This document shows, piece after piece, positions 13,310 to 18,359 of a stretch of 18,359 bases of DNA. The stretch is from positions 1 to 18,359 of the forward strand of contig CATEEE010000155.1 of the NCBI GenBank assembly GCA_949499045.1, read 5' to 3'. Each line of letters begins with the position of its first letter. Position 1 is the first letter of the stretch. The DNA comes from Marinobacterium sp. xm-d-530 (GTDB taxonomy: Bacteria > Pseudomonadota > Gammaproteobacteria > Pseudomonadales > Balneatricaceae). The notes beneath the pieces were generated by a model. That model saw only the letters and a program-made list of their open reading frames with translations, ran no database searches and was not told the origin of the DNA. A program made the position numbers and the translations under genes.

Positions 13310-14785
13310 ATGAATGAGTCCGCAACTGACTCTTCGCTCTATACTGGCGCGCAGTGCAAGGCGATCGATCGCTTGGCCATTGAGTCTATGCCGATACCGG
13401 GTTACCAATTGATGTGTCGTGCTGCACGATCAGCACAACACTGGATCACGCGACTCTATCCAAAAGCTAGCACGTTTAATGTTGTATGCGGTGCTGGGAA
13501 CAACGGTGGGGACGGTCTGGCGTTGGCCAAGCTATTGTTTGAGTCAGGTCATACGGTGACCGTCACCCTTGCAAGCACTGCGTTTGAAGATGGGCTTACC
13601 GGTGAAGCTCTGCAGGCATGGAACGATCTTCCCGATGCTGTTCCCAAAATAATATTTGATAGTGCTGATAATGGTGAGTCAGATCTCATCGTAGATGCTT
13701 TGCTAGGTATAGGACTGAATGGTGAAGTCCGTCCAGAATCTGCTGCCATTATTCAGTGGATGAATCAGCAACCAAGCCCAGTGTTTGCATTAGATATACC
13801 CTCCGGTCTGTCTGCTGATACGGGGTCAGTATTGGGGTCGGCTGTTGTGGCCGATGCGACCTTGACCTTTATCGCTCCCAAGCAGGGAATGTTTATAAAC
13901 CAGGCGCGTGGTTTCGTCGGTAGAGTAATGGTGGATAAATTAGGTGTGCCAGCAGAACTCTTCCCAGAGCCACGCAGTGCATTGATATCTAATCCATTGA
14001 GTCAACTGGCCCTATTAAATCGCTCTGCGCACAAAGGGACTCAAGGGGCTCTGGTAGTGATTGGTGGCGATGTTGGGTTTGGCGGCGCGCCGATTCTCTC
14101 GAGTGAAGCTGCACTCAGAACGGGTGCGGGGCGGGTCACGCTGCTGACTAATAGTGAATCTGCAGTCACAGCGATGCTTTCTCGTACGCCTGAGGTGATG
14201 GCGCGTTTAGCTAATGATATAACTGCCTTTGAGTCGATGATTCAATCAATGGATGCGGTCGCGATTGGTCCTGGTTTGGGGCAGGGTGATTGGGCCATTG
14301 CCTGTCTAGAAACGATCAACTCTCTAGTTAAGCCGACAGTAGTGGACGCGGATGCGCTGAATCTTATTGCGCAGGGGAGGGTGGTTTTTCATGGGAATGC
14401 TGTTTTTACGCCACACCCTGGAGAGGTGGCAAGGTTATTGGGTTGTTCCGTAGCAGAGGTCCAGTCTGACCCTGTAGGCACTGCTTTTTCACTGCAACGC
14501 AAGTTGGGTGGAGTCACTGTTTTAAAAGGTGCCGGTAGTATTATCTGTGATGGTCATAAAGCGTTTATCTGCAACCTTGGTAATCCAGGGATGGCTACTG
14601 CTGGGATGGGGGATCTCCTTTCTGGTATCATCGCAACGTTTTTGGCGCAGGGGTACTCTCTGGTAGATTCTGCGCAGATGGGTGTTTGGCTCCATGCTAA
14701 AGCGGGGGATATGGCCAGCGCCGATGGTGAAAGAGGATTGATTGCAACAGATCTTCTTCCCCATATCAGAAGTTTATTAGGGTAA
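13310..14785 (+). CDS. nnr: Bifunctional NAD(P)H-hydrate repair enzyme
   Basis: From ATG 13310 the protein has 491 residues. It repairs damaged NAD(P)H hydrates. The N-terminal YjeF_N domain (about residues 1-220) is an epimerase with CGAGNNGGDGLALA at about residues 60-73 and DIPSGLSADTG further on. The C-terminal domain is an ADP-dependent dehydratase of ribokinase-like fold with KGTQGALVVIGGD, AALRTGAGRVTLLT, TPHPGEVARLLG and GNPGMATAGMGD (424-435). The domain order and fusion match E. coli Nnr (YjeF, 515 residues). The open frame continues upstream to 13229 but the extra residues are unlike the family and run into the queG start. tsaE follows after 7 bases, the usual arrangement in gammaproteobacteria. 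Confidence 0.96.
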   Translation: MNESATDSSLYTGAQCKAIDRLAIESMPIPGYQLMCRAARSAQHWITRLYPKASTFNVVCGAGNNGGDGLALAKLLFESGHTVTVTLASTAFEDGLTGEALQAWNDLPDAVPKIIFDSADNGESDLIVDALLGIGLNGEVRPESAAIIQWMNQQPSPVFALDIPSGLSADTGSVLGSAVVADATLTFIAPKQGMFINQARGFVGRVMVDKLGVPAELFPEPRSALISNPLSQLALLNRSAHKGTQGALVVIGGDVGFGGAPILSSEAALRTGAGRVTLLTNSESAVTAMLSRTPEVMARLANDITAFESMIQSMDAVAIGPGLGQGDWAIACLETINSLVKPTVVDADALNLIAQGRVVFHGNAVFTPHPGEVARLLGCSVAEVQSDPVGTAFSLQRKLGGVTVLKGAGSIICDGHKAFICNLGNPGMATAGMGDLLSGIIATFLAQGYSLVDSAQMGVWLHAKAGDMASADGERGLIATDLLPHIRSLLG

Positions 14786-14792
14786 TGTATTC

Positions 14793-15272
14793 GTGACACA
14801 ATCGATCTCGTGGTCTCTTGCTGATGAAACTGAAACAATCGCGGCTGGTGCGTTAGTTTCCCGTGCGATGAGTTCTGGCGTCCTGTTCCTGCATGGCAAC
14901 CTTGGTATGGGTAAGACGACCTTTGCACGGGGTGTGATTCAGTCGTTAGGTCACCAAGGTGCGGTGAAAAGCCCCACCTACACGCTAGTAGAGCCTTATG
15001 AATTTGCTGACCGAAAGGTCTACCACTTCGACCTCTACCGTTTAGGTGATCCTGAGGAGCTCGAGTACATGGGGATCCGGGACTATTTTGAGAACAGTTC
15101 CCTCTGTCTAGTGGAGTGGTCTGAAAAAGGCCAGGGTTTCTTGCCTGCTGCCGATCTAGATCTCTATCTTGAACCCGAAGCGTTGGGACGTAAAATAACG
15201 ATTCTTGCTCGCACCGAGTTAGGAAAATCGACAGTGCAGAGGCTCCAAGAGTTGAGGTCTGTTAAGGCTTAA
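14793..15272 (+). CDS. tsaE: tRNA threonylcarbamoyladenosine biosynthesis ATPase TsaE
   Basis: The 159-residue ATPase works with TsaB, TsaC and TsaD to make t6A37 in tRNAs reading ANN codons. The Walker A loop GNLGMGKTT is at residues 35-43. KSPTYTLVEPY (switch-like), HFDLYRLGDPEELEYMG and LVEWSEKG are the other family signatures. The start is GTG, chosen from the family's N-terminus; no ATG lies nearby in frame. The stop codon overlaps the amiB start by one base (TAATG), so translation is probably coupled. Confidence 0.96.
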   Translation: MTQSISWSLADETETIAAGALVSRAMSSGVLFLHGNLGMGKTTFARGVIQSLGHQGAVKSPTYTLVEPYEFADRKVYHFDLYRLGDPEELEYMGIRDYFENSSLCLVEWSEKGQGFLPAADLDLYLEPEALGRKITILARTELGKSTVQRLQELRSVKA

Positions 15273-16639
15273 TGATGTTTTTTAGGAATCAATCAGCATT
15301 GAATCAGTTTAAGAGGCTTTTTATTGGTTGCACGCTGTTACTGCTTCCTTTGCTCTCATGGGCTGCATCGGTTGACAGTTTGCGCCTTTGGCAGTCACCC
15401 GACAGCACTCGTTTGGTCTTTGATTTAGACAGCGCCACCGAACACTCTCTTTTTACACTCGATAACCCTGATCGGATCGTCATCGACATACCCAAGGGTC
15501 GAGCGAAATCCAATTTCAGCGCAGTCGACTTGACCGGAAGTCCCATCAGTCGAATTCGCACCGGTGAGCAGAGTGATAAGTTGCGCATCGTTCTAGATCT
15601 ATCACAAGCGGTTAAGCCATCGAGTTTTACTCTAGCGCCTAATGAGAAGTATGGCGATCGATTGGTGATCGATCTGGCCCATCAAGGTGGAGCGCAGCTA
15701 AAACCGTCAGCACCGCCTAAGCCAGTTACCCTCCCTACAGGACAGCGGGAAATTGTGGTGGTATTAGATGCAGGGCATGGTGGTGAGGATCCAGGTGCTC
15801 TGGGCCCCGGACGCCTTAAAGAGAAGCAGGTTGTGCTGGCTATTACTAAAGAAGTCAAAAAGCTAATTGATCAGCAGCCGGGTTTTCGTGCTGAACTAAC
15901 ACGTACCGGTGACTACTTTATCCGTCTTCGTGATCGTACTAAGAAGGCGCGTCAAAAAAATGCCGACCTGTTTGTGTCAATTCATGCCGATGCTGCACAA
16001 AATAAACGAGCTCGAGGTGCCTCTGTCTGGGTTCTATCAAACCGCGGCGCGACCAGTGAGATGGGTCGTTGGCTAGCGAAAAAAGAGAATGCGGCGGATT
16101 TGATCGGTGGTGTGGGTAGTGTCAGCCTTGAAGATAAAGATGAGACGCTCGCCAGCGTGTTGTTGGACATGTCGATGACCTATGCGCGAACCAGCAGCTC
16201 TGAGGTTGCGCTTGCGGTCCACCAAAACATCGCGCGCTTTGCCAAAATGCATAAGAGCTATGTTGAGAAAGCGGGGTTTGTGGTGCTTAAATCCCCAGAT
16301 ATTCCCTCTATTCTTGTTGAAACGGGCTTTATTTCGAACTCCCAAGAGGCCAAAAAGCTTCGTGATCCTAAATATCAAAAGCGCATGGCGAAAGCGATTG
16401 CTGACGGCATTGTCAGCCATTTTTGGAAGCGCCCCCCTGCGGCTACGCTTGTAGCCTCTTTGAAAGCGCAAGGTAAAGTGCCCAAGGATATTAATCGAAG
16501 CCATAAGGTGGTTCCGGGGGATAGCCTCTCCATGATTGCCGAACGTAACGGCGTCAGTTTGGACGCGTTGCGACGTTATAATAATTTGAAGTCTGATCGT
16601 ATTAGAGTGGGTCAGGTTCTAAAGATACCTGCAGGTTAG
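15272..16639 (+). CDS. amiB: N-acetylmuramoyl-L-alanine amidase AmiB, with AMIN and LysM domains
   Basis: The 455-residue periplasmic zinc amidase splits septal peptidoglycan so daughter cells separate. A signal peptide covers about residues 1-32 (KRLFIGCTLLLLPLLSWAA). An AMIN domain (about 33-137) directs it to the septum. The amidase_3 domain (about 160-385) carries DAGHGGEDPGA with zinc ligand His169, probable ligands Glu184 and His238 (VSIHAD), and catalytic Glu350 in VETGFISN. The stretch at about 255-310 corresponds to the helix that blocks the active site in AmiB-type enzymes until EnvC/NlpD-type activators bind. A C-terminal LysM domain (HKVVPGDSLSMIAERNGVS onward, about 411-453) binds glycan. 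E. coli AmiB lacks LysM; the Pseudomonas type has it. ATGATG at the start gives two usable codons. Confidence 0.96.
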   Translation: MMFFRNQSALNQFKRLFIGCTLLLLPLLSWAASVDSLRLWQSPDSTRLVFDLDSATEHSLFTLDNPDRIVIDIPKGRAKSNFSAVDLTGSPISRIRTGEQSDKLRIVLDLSQAVKPSSFTLAPNEKYGDRLVIDLAHQGGAQLKPSAPPKPVTLPTGQREIVVVLDAGHGGEDPGALGPGRLKEKQVVLAITKEVKKLIDQQPGFRAELTRTGDYFIRLRDRTKKARQKNADLFVSIHADAAQNKRARGASVWVLSNRGATSEMGRWLAKKENAADLIGGVGSVSLEDKDETLASVLLDMSMTYARTSSSEVALAVHQNIARFAKMHKSYVEKAGFVVLKSPDIPSILVETGFISNSQEAKKLRDPKYQKRMAKAIADGIVSHFWKRPPAATLVASLKAQGKVPKDINRSHKVVPGDSLSMIAERNGVSLDALRRYNNLKSDRIRVGQVLKIPAG

Positions 16640-16640
16640 T

Positions 16641-18359
16641 ATGAGCAGTCGAATACATCTTTTATCGCCGCAGTTGGCCAACCAAATCGCTGCGGGTGAA
16701 GTGGTTGAACGCCCCGCATCCGTTGTCAAAGAGGTATTGGAAAATGCCATCGATGCTGGCGCTGAAAAGATCTCAGTCGAGGTTGAGCAGGGCGGTGTGA
16801 AGCTGATCCGAATTCGTGATGACGGTAAGGGGATCGATAAAGATGATCTACCTCTGGCATTGAGTCGTCATGCGACCTCAAAGATTACCGCCCTAGAGGA
16901 TCTTGAAGCGGTAGCCAGTCTTGGATTTCGTGGTGAGGCGTTGGCCAGTATCAGTTCAGTCTCTCGATTGACCCTCACCTCTCGCTCGGTCGACGATGAT
17001 ACGGCATGGCAGGTTAAGGCAGAAGGGCGTGACATGGTCGCTGAAGTATCACCGGCCGCTCATCCTCAAGGGACAACCGTTGAGATGCGAGATCTATTCT
17101 TTAATACCCCAGCACGCCGTAAATTTTTGAAGACAGAGAATACTGAGTATCGACATCTTGAAGAGGTGGTTAAGCGTCTGGCCCTGAGTCGCTTCGATCT
17201 CCAGTTTCAGTTGAGCAATAATAACCGAGTGGTGCATCAGCTTAAGCCCGCCAACAGCGAACAGATGCGTGAGCGACGTATAGCCTCGCTGCTAGGATCC
17301 GGTTTTATTGATAATGCCCTAAGTTTGGACATCAGTGCGGAAGCCTCAGGTCTTAGGTTATGGGGCTGGATTGGTCTGCCAACCTATTCGCGCTCGCAGG
17401 CTGATCAGCAATACTTCTTTGTTAATGGGCGCATCATTCGCGACAAGCTGGTCACTCATGCTATTCGTCAGGCCTATGCGGATGTGCTCTATAACGGCCG
17501 CCACCCTTGTTATGTTTTATATTTAGAGCTGGATCCAGCGTTGGTCGATGTCAATGTGCACCCAACCAAGCACGAAGTTCGATTCAGAGAGGGGCGCTTA
17601 GTACACGATTTCATATTCCGTACCATTCACCGTGTAATCGCTGAAACGAGACCGGGTGAGCAGAATAGCGATACTTCTGTATCAGCACTCCTTCAGGGGC
17701 AGACTCAACCAGTTCAGCAGCAGTTTGATCAGCAGCGCATCTCACTTCAATCAGCGGGTTCAGGCACGGGTTTAGGTGGTAGCGCTTCAGGAATCAACTT
17801 ATCTAACTATGTTCGACCGTCAACGCCTTCAATTGGTGAAGTGAAACAGCAGTTAGCTGGATATGGAGCCCTGCATCCCAATTCCGGACAGAGTCAGGCT
17901 GGATCATTGAACCAACCTTCAGAATCTCAAGACATTCCCCCAATGGGGTTTGCCTTGGCACAACTTCATGGTATCTACATTTTGTCCCAAACTGCTGAGG
18001 GGCTTATTTTGGTCGATATGCATGCCGCGCATGAACGTATCGTTTACGAGCGAATGAAGAGTGCATGGGAGTCTGACGGGTTACGCAGTCAGCCATTGTT
18101 GGTACCGGTGACTCTGAATTTAAGTGAAGCCGAAGTGGATATTGCTGAAGAGCGCTCCGAGGTGTTTGCTAAGTTAGGATTTTCCGTCGAGCGAATGGGT
18201 CAAGAGGCCGTTGTAATTCGCGAAGTGCCTGTGGCTCTGGCTCGCTCTGATGTCTCTTTATTGGTTCGAGATGTTCTGTCTGATATGAAGGTCTATGGCA
18301 GCAGTAGCCGTATTGAAGAGAGTATAAACGAGTTGTTGGCGACTATGGCATGCCATGGC
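16641..18359 (+). CDS. mutL: DNA mismatch repair protein MutL, C-terminal end missing
   Basis: The frame is open from ATG 16641 to the right edge, 573 codons, with perhaps 50-60 residues lacking. MutL couples mismatch recognition by MutS to strand incision. The GHKL ATPase domain carries LENAIDAGA (Glu34, Asn35), RDDGKGI (60-65), ATSKI (78-82) and GFRGEAL (95-101), then YFFVNGRIIRD and DVNVHPTKHEVRF. A Q/S/G-rich linker (about residues 345-435) separates it from the dimerisation domain. That domain has DMHAAHERIVYE at 459-470, matching the metal-binding motif DQHA(X)2E(X)4E of MutL endonucleases with Met for Gln. E. coli MutL, which uses MutH, lacks this motif. The window ends in TMACHG, the start of a second conserved motif. 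The ATG is one base after the amiB stop. Confidence 0.97.
   Translation, partial: MSSRIHLLSPQLANQIAAGEVVERPASVVKEVLENAIDAGAEKISVEVEQGGVKLIRIRDDGKGIDKDDLPLALSRHATSKITALEDLEAVASLGFRGEALASISSVSRLTLTSRSVDDDTAWQVKAEGRDMVAEVSPAAHPQGTTVEMRDLFFNTPARRKFLKTENTEYRHLEEVVKRLALSRFDLQFQLSNNNRVVHQLKPANSEQMRERRIASLLGSGFIDNALSLDISAEASGLRLWGWIGLPTYSRSQADQQYFFVNGRIIRDKLVTHAIRQAYADVLYNGRHPCYVLYLELDPALVDVNVHPTKHEVRFREGRLVHDFIFRTIHRVIAETRPGEQNSDTSVSALLQGQTQPVQQQFDQQRISLQSAGSGTGLGGSASGINLSNYVRPSTPSIGEVKQQLAGYGALHPNSGQSQAGSLNQPSESQDIPPMGFALAQLHGIYILSQTAEGLILVDMHAAHERIVYERMKSAWESDGLRSQPLLVPVTLNLSEAEVDIAEERSEVFAKLGFSVERMGQEAVVIREVPVALARSDVSLLVRDVLSDMKVYGSSSRIEESINELLATMACHG

Noticed and set aside
16073..16504. Minus-strand and shifted open frames inside amiB
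   Set aside because: They lie opposite or out of frame with the amidase catalytic domain and show no independent start signals.
1..18359. Mobile element, prophage, CRISPR array, tRNA or a defence system
   Set aside because: No transposase, integrase, direct-repeat array, cloverleaf or defence-type gene was seen; nearly all bases are taken up by recognisable housekeeping genes in conserved order.

Overview
The window is a stretch of ordinary chromosome from a gammaproteobacterium, most likely a marine member of the Oceanospirillales type. Three things point there: the gene order rsgA-psd / orn / queG / nnr-tsaE-amiB-mutL, which is shared with Escherichia coli and Pseudomonas; a NhaD-type sodium/proton antiporter and a phasin-like gene, both common in marine gammaproteobacteria; and a MutL that keeps the endonuclease motif seen in lineages that lack MutH. 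The genus assignment is inference. I see no phage, transposon, CRISPR array, tRNA or rRNA, and no clear sign of recent gene transfer.

Layout. Positions 1-158 (minus) hold the start of an unrecognised membrane protein whose Shine-Dalgarno lies in a small hairpin. Positions 264-1103 (minus) hold a secreted Sel1-repeat protein with its own terminator. Positions 1292-2596 (plus) carry a phasin-like protein, a long-chain flavodoxin (fldB) and a periplasmic cytochrome c'. Converging on these are nhaD and a cytochrome b561-like membrane protein (2605-4645, minus). Positions 4786-8569 (plus) carry prfB (release factor 2, without the usual programmed frameshift), lysS, a small four-helix membrane protein and ung. 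Positions 8573-11439 (minus) carry rsgA, psd and ygfZ. orn (11529-12071, plus) diverges from rsgA and converges on queG (12104-13243, minus). From 13310 to the right edge the plus strand carries nnr, tsaE, amiB and a mutL that runs off the window.

How the genes work together. Most are housekeeping: translation (prfB, lysS, queG and tsaE for tRNA modification, rsgA for 30S maturation, orn for RNA turnover, ygfZ for Fe-S/tRNA modification), genome maintenance (ung, mutL), envelope (psd, amiB), and metabolite repair (nnr). The left 4.6 kb is more accessory: a redox group (flavodoxin, cytochrome c', cytochrome b561) next to a sodium/proton antiporter and a granule-associated protein. Intergenic spaces are short (the largest is about 190 bases), and no gene-free stretch exceeds 300 bases. 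I found no convincing undescribed multi-gene system. The best leads are the frameshift-free prfB, the hairpin-covered ribosome binding site at the left edge, inverted repeats in two promoter regions, and the mixed redox/sodium neighbourhood.
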